Shown here: positions 1-7,478 of the stretch, in pieces
Layout of the letters: every line of letters begins with the position of its first letter
How positions within the stretch are numbered: position 1 is the stretch's first letter
Source of the DNA: AV17 sp046262735
GTDB taxonomy: Bacteria; Verrucomicrobiota; Verrucomicrobiia; Chthoniobacterales; UBA10450
NCBI GenBank assembly: GCA_046262735.1
Contig: JBHEMD010000166.1
Coordinates: forward strand, 1 to 10,249
Reading direction: 5' to 3'
Length of the DNA stretch: 10,249 bases
Notes under the pieces: generated by a model
The model's input: only the letters and a program-made list of their open reading frames with translations
Told to the model about the DNA's origin: nothing
The model's database searches: none
Made by a program: the position numbers and the translations under genes

Positions 1-4
1 GCTC

Positions 5-2104
5 ATGAGCGAGTTGAGCAGCGCGCGCGCTACGCTTTTGGAATCGGCGAGAAAACTTCTGCCTGGTTATTTCATCTTTGGCGCGGAACACGTTCGCGAG
101 CTTGTCCCAAAACTTCTGGCGATGAATCCGGTCACTCTGGAAAATTTGCCGCCGCGCAAGAAAAGCGTCCGCGCGCGCGAGCGCCACCTGCTGCTTTTTC
201 TCCAGCGCATCGCCGCCAAGAATGACACGTTGAGCGAATTCGGCCCGGCGAGCTGGGGCAAGATCGACAATGAAGCGCGAACGGTCTCGTTTGCGCCGCA
301 GCCAGGCTTTACAAAGCGTGAATCGTTTCTTGAACGTTGGACCGCGTACGGAATCGCCGCGGCAATGAACGCAGATCCAGCGGTGCGCGCCGAACTTTCG
401 CCGCGGCTGCATCCGCAGGGCCGGATCGAGCAGGACGAATTCCTTTTCACCGAGACGGGCGAACGCGCGCGTCTTGATCCGGAGACGCTCCAGATTCTGT
501 CGCGCTGCGACGGCAAAACGCCGGCGCGCGCACTCGGCATTGGATTGGAAGCGCTCGCCCGATTGGCCGACGAAAAGATGATTCGGTGGGAAGTCGAAGT
601 CGCCGGCCTCAATCCTCACGCGTTCGATGTTCTCGCCGGCGACGTAAAAAACTGGCGCGACGGACCAGTGCGCGAGCGCTGGTTAAATTTGCTCGAGCCG
701 ATCGCTGCGCTTCCGCGCGACTTCACGCAAACGCGCGAAACCAGCGGCCGCATGCAAATTATGGAGAAGGCGCGCCAATCATTAAAGGACCTCGGCACGG
801 CGCGCGCGACCTCCGATCGGTTTCTCTACTCGGCGATCAATCCAATCGGCGAAGAATGTTTTCGCGAATGCGGCTTCACGATCAACGAGGAATTGATAGA
901 CGAAGTCGCAACTGATGCCGCGCCGTGGATCGATCTCTGGCGCGATTCTTATCAGTTTATCGCCAGCCGCGTTGCCGATGGGTTGCGCAGTCTGCTCGAA
1001 AAGGCATCGCCCGAAGGCGGTGCGCTTCCGCTGCCGGCGTTCCTGCGCCATTGCGAATCGCTTAACACGCCGCTCACCGGACCGGCCATGGTCGGTTTTG
1101 CGCACATCGCCTTCCAGGAAGTGAAGAGTGCTTTTCGCGACCGAATGAAGAAGCACGCGGCCGAAACGGAATACGAACTCACGCTCGAGAATTGTCACTT
1201 CATTCGCGACAATTTCCGCTACCACAAATTCGACGAATACACTTTTCCCTCAGCGGACTTGCAGCTGGCCGCCGAATCGCTCGAGGCAGTCGGGCGTGGC
1301 GAATATCAATGGATTCTGGCGGAGCTGCATCCCCCGGTCGCATTGCTGCAACATGGATTTCACTGGTCGTGCCCGGACATGCCCGCGCTTTCGGCCGCAC
1401 TCACACGCACGACATTTGGCAAACCGAATTTTCATTTCGGGTTTTACGCCGCCGATTTCACCGCGACCACGACCGTCTGTCTGCCGGAAGCGCTTCCGGA
1501 ACTGACGTGGTTCGTTGCGCCACAACGGGGCGCTACGCATTGGCGCAGCGTTTCGCCGGCCGAAACCGAAGTCTTTGTCGATGAAAAAAACGGCGATGTT
1601 TCTTTGCGTCGGCGTGGGACGCGCGAGTATCTCGGCTCATTCGGGCGCGGTGGCTGGCTGATCCCGCTTGGGTTCCATCCGTTTCAATTCGGGATGGCGC
1701 CGCACATGCCGCGGCTGCGTTGCGGCAAAGTGATCGTGCAACGACAAACGTGGGTCGTATGTCTTGAGGAACTCGGAGCTGGGGATTTCACCGGTATCTC
1801 GCGCGATCTCGTGTTCGCGCTCGAGCGATTGCGGGCGGAACGAAATTTGCCGCGCTTCATTTACATTCGTCCGACTGAGGAGGCGCTGCGCCGCAGTGAC
1901 GCCGCGGGCCGCGACAAAGATACCAAGCCGGTATTCGTCGATCTTGAGAGCTACCTTTTCCTGGAAATTTTCCACCGCTGGCTGACGAAATGGAACGAGC
2001 TCGAGGTCAGCGAGATGCTTCCGACTCCGAACCAACTTCTCTGGCGCGACGCGGACGGCCGCCGCACGTTTGAGCTGCGGACGTTGATCGTGCCGCACGA
2101 ATGA
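5..2104 (+). CDS. LanB-like lantibiotic dehydratase, glutamylation domain only
   Basis: This 699-residue protein resembles the N-terminal domain of class I lanthipeptide/thiopeptide dehydratases (LanB, Lant_dehydr_N). In that family the domain uses glutamyl-tRNA to glutamylate Ser/Thr of a precursor peptide in the cytoplasm. The clearest match is residues 60-85, an Arg-rich helix running into LQRIAAKNDTLSEFGP and then a Trp-Gly, which matches the family pattern of a YLQR-type helix, KND and FGP.GWG. FLYSA at 273-277 and the NFRYHKFDEYTFP region near 403-415 also fit. Full LanB proteins are about 1000 residues; the roughly 300-residue elimination domain is absent, so a separate partner would be needed. 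The frame stays open to the window edge and the N terminus looks short, so the true start may lie upstream. The ATG at 5 overlaps a TGA, as expected if an upstream gene ends there. The stop overlaps the parA start. No precursor peptide is visible. Family assignment is fairly sure; activity and product are not. Confidence 0.7.
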   Translation: MSELSSARATLLESARKLLPGYFIFGAEHVRELVPKLLAMNPVTLENLPPRKKSVRARERHLLLFLQRIAAKNDTLSEFGPASWGKIDNEARTVSFAPQPGFTKRESFLERWTAYGIAAAMNADPAVRAELSPRLHPQGRIEQDEFLFTETGERARLDPETLQILSRCDGKTPARALGIGLEALARLADEKMIRWEVEVAGLNPHAFDVLAGDVKNWRDGPVRERWLNLLEPIAALPRDFTQTRETSGRMQIMEKARQSLKDLGTARATSDRFLYSAINPIGEECFRECGFTINEELIDEVATDAAPWIDLWRDSYQFIASRVADGLRSLLEKASPEGGALPLPAFLRHCESLNTPLTGPAMVGFAHIAFQEVKSAFRDRMKKHAAETEYELTLENCHFIRDNFRYHKFDEYTFPSADLQLAAESLEAVGRGEYQWILAELHPPVALLQHGFHWSCPDMPALSAALTRTTFGKPNFHFGFYAADFTATTTVCLPEALPELTWFVAPQRGATHWRSVSPAETEVFVDEKNGDVSLRRRGTREYLGSFGRGGWLIPLGFHPFQFGMAPHMPRLRCGKVIVQRQTWVVCLEELGAGDFTGISRDLVFALERLRAERNLPRFIYIRPTEEALRRSDAAGRDKDTKPVFVDLESYLFLEIFHRWLTKWNELEVSEMLPTPNQLLWRDADGRRTFELRTLIVPHE

Positions 2105-2919
2105 AAATTGTCGCGATCGCGAACCAGAAAGGCGGTGTCGGCAAAACGACTACCGCTGTCAATCTCGGGTGCGCGCTTGCCGATCGCGCGCAACGCATCC
2201 TGATTGTCGATCTTGATCCGCAGGCGAACGCGACCAGCGCGCTTGGTTTGCAGGAAGTCGAAGGGGCGAGCCTTTATGACCCGTTGCTCGGCAGCGGCTC
2301 GATCGTCGACAAAATCATTCCGACGCGCATCGATCGGCTGTTCTTCGTGCCGTCCGATCTCGATCTCGCCGGCGCAGAAGTGGAAATCGCGCGGATGCCC
2401 GATCATCTCACCCGGCTTTCCCAGGCATTGTCGATCTTGCGCTTGGATCAGACGTTCGATTTCGTCCTGCTCGATTGCCCGCCGTCGCTCGGCATCTTAA
2501 TGACGAACGCGCTCGCCGCAGCGGATGAGATCCTGACGCCGATCCAGTGCGAATATTTCGCCTTGGAAGGTTTGGTGAAAATCGTTCGCGTGGTCGAGCA
2601 GGTCCGCGACTCCGGCGCGAACGATCAGGTCGAGATCGGCGGGATTGTGATGACGATGTTCGACAGCCGGACAAATCTGAGCGCGCAAGTGGTCGGGGAA
2701 GTGCGCAAACATTTCGGCAAACGCGTTTACACCACGGTGATCCCGCGCACCGTCCGCCTGAGCGAAGCGCCGAGCTTCGGCAAATCGATCCTCGAATACG
2801 ATCCGCGCGGCGCGGGCGCCTACGCTTATCGCAAGCTCGCGCGCGAGTTCATTCAGCGCCATGGCGCGCCAGCCATTCCTCGTGCCGAATCGCAAAAACC
2901 AGCGTCGGAAATCCTCTGA
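2101..2919 (+). CDS. parA: ParA/Soj-family ATPase
   Basis: This is a 272-residue deviant-Walker ATPase of the ParA/MinD superfamily, Soj type. Such proteins bind DNA non-specifically as ATP dimers and, with ParB, position chromosomes, plasmids or other cargo. Walker A is KGGVGKTT at 10-17 (signature Lys10, catalytic Lys15). Walker A' is DLDPQAN at 37-43, and Walker B is FVLLDCPPS at 121-129 with Asp125. Typical Soj blocks follow: TPIQCEYFALEGL at 146-158, MFDSRTNLSAQVV at 186-198 and VRLSEAPSFGKSI at 218-230. There is no N-terminal helix-turn-helix, so it is the short chromosomal form. Its ATG overlaps the stop of the dehydratase-like gene (ATGA, 2101-2104), which implies translational coupling. 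No parB follows; instead there is a truncated acetyltransferase on the other strand. The enzyme class is certain. Whether it segregates DNA or serves the upstream pathway cannot be told. Confidence 0.93.
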   Translation: MKIVAIANQKGGVGKTTTAVNLGCALADRAQRILIVDLDPQANATSALGLQEVEGASLYDPLLGSGSIVDKIIPTRIDRLFFVPSDLDLAGAEVEIARMPDHLTRLSQALSILRLDQTFDFVLLDCPPSLGILMTNALAAADEILTPIQCEYFALEGLVKIVRVVEQVRDSGANDQVEIGGIVMTMFDSRTNLSAQVVGEVRKHFGKRVYTTVIPRTVRLSEAPSFGKSILEYDPRGAGAYAYRKLAREFIQRHGAPAIPRAESQKPASEIL

Positions 2920-2934
2920 AGAGAATTTCTTTTC

Positions 2935-3076
2935 GATTGTCAGCCGTCTGCTCGCGGTTGTAGAGGCCGAGTGAGAAGCGCATGAAGTACTGGTCAGCCA
3001 TCAGCGGCGCGAGAAGATCGACATCTTCTTTTCGAAATGGCCGCAGAATCAGACGCGCTGTTTCCAGAATCGACAT
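2935..3076 (-). pseudogene. GNAT acetyltransferase N-terminal remnant
   Basis: Reading leftward from an ATG at 3076, the first 46 or so residues look like the start of a RimJ/RimL-type GNAT N-acetyltransferase: ETARLILRPFRKEDVDLL, then LMADQYFMRFSLG and a YNREQT helix start. After that the frame continues to 2849, but the sequence no longer resembles the family and soon runs antisense through the 3' end of parA. The acetyl-CoA binding motif (RxxGxG/A) that should come later is absent. A normal member is about 160-190 residues, so roughly three quarters of the gene is missing. No Shine-Dalgarno is visible before the ATG. I read it as a truncated remnant; the junction lies near 2935, about 15 bases beyond the parA stop. 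A small expressed protein of 75 residues (2849-3076) cannot be excluded. Confidence 0.6.
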
Positions 3077-3147
3077 GGAGAACGCGGTTATTTAATTGCC
3101 TTGCCGTGAAGACAAACGCCGCGTGAATTTCGAATACTAAGCGAGAG

Positions 3148-3783
3148 ATGCAAAAGCGCGACGACTACGCAACGCCGGCCACGCCGCCCGACACCTCGAA
3201 CTGGAGCGAGGTGCGCGAAGCGGCACGCCACTGTACGGCGTGCCATCTTTACAAGCGCGCGACGCAGACGGTTTTCGGCGAAGGACCGAAACGCGCGCCG
3301 ATCATGCTCGTCGGGGAGCAACCGGGCGACTACGAAGACGTGGCAGGGAAACCGTTTGTCGGCCCGGCCGGAAAAATCCTCGATCGCGCACTGGCGGAGG
3401 CGGGGATCAATCGCGACGAAGTTTACGTCACCAACGCGGTCAAACATTTCAAATGGGAGCCGCGCGGCAAACGCCGCATCCATAAAAAACCGAACTCGCG
3501 CGAGATCGCCGCCTGCCGGCCATGGATGGAAGCCGAGATGCGGCTGGTGAAACCCAAGCTGGTCGTATGTCTCGGCTCAACCGCGGGCCAGGTTTTTTTC
3601 GGATCGTCGTTTCGTGTTACGCGCGAGCGCGGCAAGGTATTGTCGTCAAAGCTCGCGCCGAAAGTACTCGCGACTGTTCATCCATCATCGCTGCTTCGCC
3701 AACCCGACGAAGTTTCGCGCGACCGCGAGTACGCGCACTTCGTTGTCGATCTTAAGGCGGCGTCGAAAGCGGCGAACGAATAA
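3148..3783 (+). CDS. udgX: UdgX-type uracil-DNA binding protein (UDG superfamily)
   Basis: This 211-residue uracil-DNA glycosylase superfamily protein belongs to the UdgX branch, related to family 4. UdgX removes uracil from DNA but stays covalently attached to the abasic site through a histidine. The diagnostic features are present: motif A GEQPGDYEDVAGKPFVGPAG at 56-75, and the UdgX-specific loop KRRIHK at 108-113, whose His112 corresponds to the covalent nucleophile. Motif B is HPSSLLR at 178-184. Iron-sulfur cluster ligands probably include Cys29 and Cys32 (CTAC) and Cys123; the fourth ligand may be His100 in VKHF, where family 4 enzymes have a Cys. Length matches the family. The ATG at 3148 has only a weak purine tract (GCGAGAG) directly before it. 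A poor promoter-like pair lies at 3109-3114 (AAGACA) and 3133-3138 (AATACT). The gene stands alone and converges on the exported protein gene 7 bases downstream. Confidence 0.92.
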   Translation: MQKRDDYATPATPPDTSNWSEVREAARHCTACHLYKRATQTVFGEGPKRAPIMLVGEQPGDYEDVAGKPFVGPAGKILDRALAEAGINRDEVYVTNAVKHFKWEPRGKRRIHKKPNSREIAACRPWMEAEMRLVKPKLVVCLGSTAGQVFFGSSFRVTRERGKVLSSKLAPKVLATVHPSSLLRQPDEVSRDREYAHFVVDLKAASKAANE

Positions 3784-3803
3784 GCCGAGCTTACGGTTTC
3801 GGC
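3784..3803. terminator. weak hairpin between convergent genes
   Basis: GCCGA (3784-3788) and TCGGC (3799-3803) form a 5-bp stem with a 10-base loop. It lies across the 7-base gap between the udgX stop and the stop of the convergent exported-protein gene. It has no T-run on either side, so it is at best a modest bidirectional pause or terminator hairpin. Confidence 0.22.
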
Positions 3804-4192
3804 GAGACACTGGGCGAAGCTGCCGGCGTTTTGTTTTTGTCCGGCGGGCCGAGTTTCACCAGTTTGGCTTCGAGTGTGCCATCGGAATTTTGCCAGGCTG
3901 CACCGCTGACTTCGTGGTTTTCAACAATGTCTCTCATCGTCGCAGCTTTTCCCGCTCTCGTGATTTTTGTTTGCCCGGTGACTTTGAAAACGCGCGATTT
4001 CTCTTTGCCGGAAATCGTAAAGGTCTTCGCGTTCTGATCGACCGCGGTAACCATGCCGTGAAATGGGATCGGACGCGCGGCGGATCTTGTCGCGCCGCTT
4101 GTCGGACTCGAAGATGTTTGCGCATCGAGGCAGCTCGAAATAACCAATGCAGTGATCCCGATTCCGGTGACAATGTGCCGCTGGCGTCGCAT
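3791..4192 (-). CDS. small exported protein, DUF5666-like
   Basis: This is a 133-residue protein of unknown function. Residues 1-21 form an export signal: a basic MRRQRH start, a hydrophobic stretch, and ISSC at 18-21. ISSC could act as a lipobox, making it a lipoprotein; alternatively signal peptidase I could cut after Ala24. A Ser/Thr/Ala-rich linker (25-40) leads to a compact beta-rich domain at 43-114. This domain has the pattern GxVTAVDxxxKTFTI, T.I.R.GK, a VSG turn and DGTLEAKLVKLG, which recalls DUF5666/OB-fold periplasmic proteins. The tail is Pro/Ser/Lys-rich. The start is well supported: on the coding strand GGAGG (plus-strand 4202-4206) lies 9 bases before the ATG. It is transcribed divergently from the TonB receptor gene, with which it shares a 148-base intergenic region. 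The domain name is by resemblance only; no binding partner is evident. Confidence 0.75.
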   Translation of the reverse strand: MRRQRHIVTGIGITALVISSCLDAQTSSSPTSGATRSAARPIPFHGMVTAVDQNAKTFTISGKEKSRVFKVTGQTKITRAGKAATMRDIVENHEVSGAAWQNSDGTLEAKLVKLGPPDKNKTPAASPSVSPKP

Positions 4193-4340
4193 AAGATGTC
4201 GCCTCCGTCAGCGAATCCTATCGGGTTCGCCTGCGCCGACGCAAGCGTCTGGTTAAGTCCGGCGCGCCACAAATAGGGCTTGCACCGCGCCGCGGATTTT
4301 CATAAGCCGTTATGCACCAACCTTAACCAAGGAGAAACTC
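4193..4340. promoter_or_regulatory. divergent promoter region upstream of TonB receptor
   Basis: These 148 bases separate two divergently transcribed genes, so promoters for both must lie here. On the plus strand TTGCAC (4280-4285) with CATAAG (4301-4306, 15-base spacing) or TAAGCC (4303-4308, 17-base spacing) is a weak candidate promoter for the receptor. The receptor Shine-Dalgarno AAGGAG is at 4329-4334, 6 bases before its ATG. On the minus strand the Shine-Dalgarno of the exported protein is at 4202-4206. I saw no convincing Fur box and no cobalamin riboswitch, so the receptor's inducer cannot be inferred. Confidence 0.35.
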
Positions 4341-7300
4341 ATGACTAAGTCCCATCCATTCGGAAGGGTCCGTTTTGCTCTAGCAACATTCACCCTGGCC
4401 ATGCCTCTGCTCGTCGCCAGTGCGGTATTCGCGCAAGGTCCCGTCGCTCCACCGGATGTCGGCCCGACGCCCGGCACGGGCGAAGTTCCACGGGTTATCG
4501 TGACCGGGTCGCTCATTCCGAGCGCGGAAGAAGTCGGCCCGAATCCCGTCGATACCTACAACCGTGACTACATCAACAAGTCCGGCCAACGGACCACCGA
4601 GGAATTTCTGCAAAGCATTCCGACGGTTAACGCAAACGTCGTTCCCATCTCAAATAACGAGAACGGCTCTAATACGGCGGTAGGCGCGGCCACCATTTCG
4701 CTGCGCGGTTTCGACGCGCGGGCAACTCTCATTCTGATAGATGGACGTCGGGTCGCTCCATACCCGACAGGCAACAACCCTGGACTGGTGAACGTGATGT
4801 TCGTCGACCTAAATTCCATCCCGCAGGCCGCGATTGAGAGCGTTGAAATTCTGAAAGACGGCGCTTCCACCACCTACGGCGCGGACGCGGTCGCGGGGGT
4901 CGTGAACATCAAAATGCGTCACAACTATGCCAACGGCGCGGAAGCGAGCATCGAATATGGCAACAGCGACAACCAGGATTCGGACGAGTTCGCGACATCG
5001 GCAATTTTCGGCGTCGGCAATGACACCACCAATGTCACCGGCGTATTAAATTACTACCACCGCAATCCGATCGCGAACCGCGACCGTGATTTCTCCGCCG
5101 TTCCGCCATTCCTAAGCTCCAATACGAGTCCTTACAATCTTCAGCTCAGCAGCGATGTGGCCGGAGCCGCTGGCGGGCTAAATTTAAACCCGGGCGGGAC
5201 GGAATTTGCGGGCGCGCCTTCGGGAACCAACGGCTTGGCGCCGGCAAGTCAGTTTCTCTACAATGCTAACGCTCGTGTGCGGTCGGCCAGTGGCCAACTC
5301 CCAGGCTTCAACTTCAACGAATTTTCGCTCTCCTTTCCGGAAAGCGAGCGCTATGGAATTTATCTTAACGCGAACCACAAGGTCTTCGGCGATCAGATGG
5401 TTATCTACGCCGACGGCTTCTATCAGAACGTCAAGACGCACAACGAACTGGCGCCGCCAGCCACGGGCTCATTCCAGACATTGGGTCAGGTCACATTGGC
5501 GATCCCGCCGCATTCGCCGATTGCGCCAGGAGCGGAGCCGCCCAACACGCCAACCCATGCAGAGACCAGTGTTCCGGCGGATGCATTCAATCCTTTTAAT
5601 CCCTTCCAGCAGATCATATCGGGTGGCACGCGGGCGCGGCTGGCTGAGTTCGGCAACCGTTTGTTCGACAACGAGACAGACGCGTTTCTCACTACCCTCG
5701 GCATAAAAGGAGACAAGTTGTTTGACGGGAACTGGGGTTACGACACCGGCTTCCGCTACAGCCAGCTGAAGAACATTCAGACTGGCCAGCAGGTATCCAT
5801 CTCGAGGTTTAACCGGATCCTGAACGCGGCCGATCCGATTTTTGACCCAACTTCCTCCGAATTCATCGGCACAACGGTTCCGTTTAATCCGTTCGGTGAT
5901 TTTCGTGTTCCGATTCCTTCCAATCAGGCCACCGTTGCGTTCGCCCGAGCCCATCCCAAAGACGAAGACATCTCAAAAGTATGGACGATTGATGGCAATA
6001 TTTACACGACGTCCCTGTTCGAGCTGCCCGCCGGTGGCGTCGGTTTCGCGCTTGGCGGTCAGTTCCGCCGCGAAAACCTCGAAGAAACTCCGGATGAGTT
6101 GAACATCAAGGGCGACATTGCCGGCAACTCACCGGTGCCACCCGCTCACGGCGGAAGAAAGTCCTACTCGTTCTACGGTGAAACTTTGATTCCAATCTTC
6201 GCTCCCGGTAAGAACGCGTTTCCCGGTTTCCATGCGCTCGAATTTACCGCCGGAGTACGCTTTGAGGAATTCCTGAACAATGACAGCAACGTCCTCGTGC
6301 CAAAATTCGGCATGCGTTGGCAGCCTCTTGACGAACAACTGACGCTGCGTTCCACCTGGGGCGAAGGCTATCGCCAGCCCTCGCTCGAGGAATTATTTGG
6401 TTCTCCGCTTTCCACTTTGGAGCCTTCTCATGATCCGATGAACGGCGGAGCCTTTGAGCCTGAGACCAATACCCTGATCGTGAGCAATCCAAATCTTCAG
6501 CCAGAGGACTCCCGTTCATTTAGCGCCGGAGTTGTTTACTCGCCCAAGTATGCGCCTGGTTTGGACATCTCGGTCGATTTTTGGGATACCGAGCGCATTG
6601 GTGTCGTCACTGCCCCGCTCGCCGACCAGGTGTTGCAGCGTGAACTAACAGGCACGTTGTTGCCTGGAGAAGTTGTGGAGCGCGACGTTGGCGGCAACAT
6701 CACACGCATCATCACTCGAAATCAGAACATCGGTGATCAAGAGTCCCGCGGCTGGGATTTCGGCCTGCAGTACCAAAGAGTGACGCCTTGGGGGACATTC
6801 ACTTCCATCACCCAGGCGACGTATCTGGATGAATTCACCTTCCGAGGGTTTATCTTCCGAGAATTCGGCGCGGGGAACGGCAACCTGGCCGGCCGAACTA
6901 CCGACCCAGGCATGTCGAACGAGGGTTGGTACAAATGGAAAGGCACCGAACGGCTTGATTGGACATGGAATGGCTTCGATCTGCTCACCACCGTGCATTA
7001 CACCGACGGCTTCCATGAATTTACTCCGAACATTCACCAGCACTGGGTAGAGGCCCGTTGGTTATTCGACCTCCAGGCGTCCTATGACTTCACCAATCTG
7101 CTCACGGTTGAGACCGAGGGTGTGCCCGGCTATTCCAAGAGCGCGAAAGAAATCACTCGTGGCAAAGACGGGGCGCCGGTGGAACCGGCTGCCGCTCAGA
7201 CAGCGAATTACGGTCGTTCCGTTTTGGATCACCTCTTGCGGGGCACGATTCTCACCATCGGCTGCAACAACGTCTTCGACAGGGACCCGCCTAAAGCTTA

Positions 7301-7391
7301 CGGCGAAGGCGGCAATGCTGTCGGTTATCCCGGATTCACGTACGACGCCACCGGCCGCTTCATTTACGGCAAACTGACGAAGAAATTTTAA
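4341..7391 (+). CDS. TonB-dependent outer-membrane receptor
   Basis: This is a complete 1016-residue TonB-dependent receptor, a gated beta-barrel that imports large or scarce nutrients (siderophores, cobalamin, oligosaccharides, peptides) using TonB energy. Residues 1-31 are a signal peptide with cleavage after AVFA. A Pro/Gly-rich stretch leads to VPRVIVTGSLIP at 49-60, the TonB-box/plug entry typical of this subfamily. The plug contains TISLRGFDARATLILIDGRR at 118-137 and SVEILKDGASTTYGADAVAG at 167-186, then VVNIKMR. The rest is barrel, and the protein ends in YGKLTKKF with the terminal Phe required for outer-membrane insertion. There is no N-terminal sigma-regulator (STN) domain, so FecA-type signalling is unlikely. 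The start is fixed by AAGGAG 6 bases upstream and by the signal peptide. No transporter, TonB or polysaccharide-degradation gene is adjacent, so the substrate is unknown. A hairpin and a small plug-like gene follow. Confidence 0.95.
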   Translation: MTKSHPFGRVRFALATFTLAMPLLVASAVFAQGPVAPPDVGPTPGTGEVPRVIVTGSLIPSAEEVGPNPVDTYNRDYINKSGQRTTEEFLQSIPTVNANVVPISNNENGSNTAVGAATISLRGFDARATLILIDGRRVAPYPTGNNPGLVNVMFVDLNSIPQAAIESVEILKDGASTTYGADAVAGVVNIKMRHNYANGAEASIEYGNSDNQDSDEFATSAIFGVGNDTTNVTGVLNYYHRNPIANRDRDFSAVPPFLSSNTSPYNLQLSSDVAGAAGGLNLNPGGTEFAGAPSGTNGLAPASQFLYNANARVRSASGQLPGFNFNEFSLSFPESERYGIYLNANHKVFGDQMVIYADGFYQNVKTHNELAPPATGSFQTLGQVTLAIPPHSPIAPGAEPPNTPTHAETSVPADAFNPFNPFQQIISGGTRARLAEFGNRLFDNETDAFLTTLGIKGDKLFDGNWGYDTGFRYSQLKNIQTGQQVSISRFNRILNAADPIFDPTSSEFIGTTVPFNPFGDFRVPIPSNQATVAFARAHPKDEDISKVWTIDGNIYTTSLFELPAGGVGFALGGQFRRENLEETPDELNIKGDIAGNSPVPPAHGGRKSYSFYGETLIPIFAPGKNAFPGFHALEFTAGVRFEEFLNNDSNVLVPKFGMRWQPLDEQLTLRSTWGEGYRQPSLEELFGSPLSTLEPSHDPMNGGAFEPETNTLIVSNPNLQPEDSRSFSAGVVYSPKYAPGLDISVDFWDTERIGVVTAPLADQVLQRELTGTLLPGEVVERDVGGNITRIITRNQNIGDQESRGWDFGLQYQRVTPWGTFTSITQATYLDEFTFRGFIFREFGAGNGNLAGRTTDPGMSNEGWYKWKGTERLDWTWNGFDLLTTVHYTDGFHEFTPNIHQHWVEARWLFDLQASYDFTNLLTVETEGVPGYSKSAKEITRGKDGAPVEPAAAQTANYGRSVLDHLLRGTILTIGCNNVFDRDPPKAYGEGGNAVGYPGFTYDATGRFIYGKLTKKF

Positions 7392-7430
7392 CTGCCAGAA
7401 ACGGTCGAGTGGTAGCGTCAGGCGCCGCGC

Positions 7431-7460
7431 GGGACAGCCCGTAGTTTGCGTAGCTGTCTC
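7431..7460 (+). terminator. hairpin after TonB receptor gene
   Basis: GGGACAGC (7431-7438) pairs with GCTGTCTC (7453-7460) as an 8-bp stem with one G-U pair and a 14-base loop. It begins about 40 bases after the receptor stop. No T-run follows, so it is not a textbook intrinsic terminator; it may stabilise the mRNA 3' end or attenuate read-through into the small gene at 7479. Confidence 0.3.
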
Positions 7461-7478
7461 GCCGATGTAATCTGAATT

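Noticed and set aside
3614..4276. 220-codon open frame on the plus strand
   Set aside because: It overlaps the 3' end of udgX and runs antisense to the exported protein gene, which has a signal peptide and a strong Shine-Dalgarno; the plus frame is Arg-rich without motifs.
4193..4340. Cobalamin riboswitch before the TonB receptor
   Set aside because: The gap is only 148 bases and is shared with a divergent gene, and I could not find a B12-box-like core.
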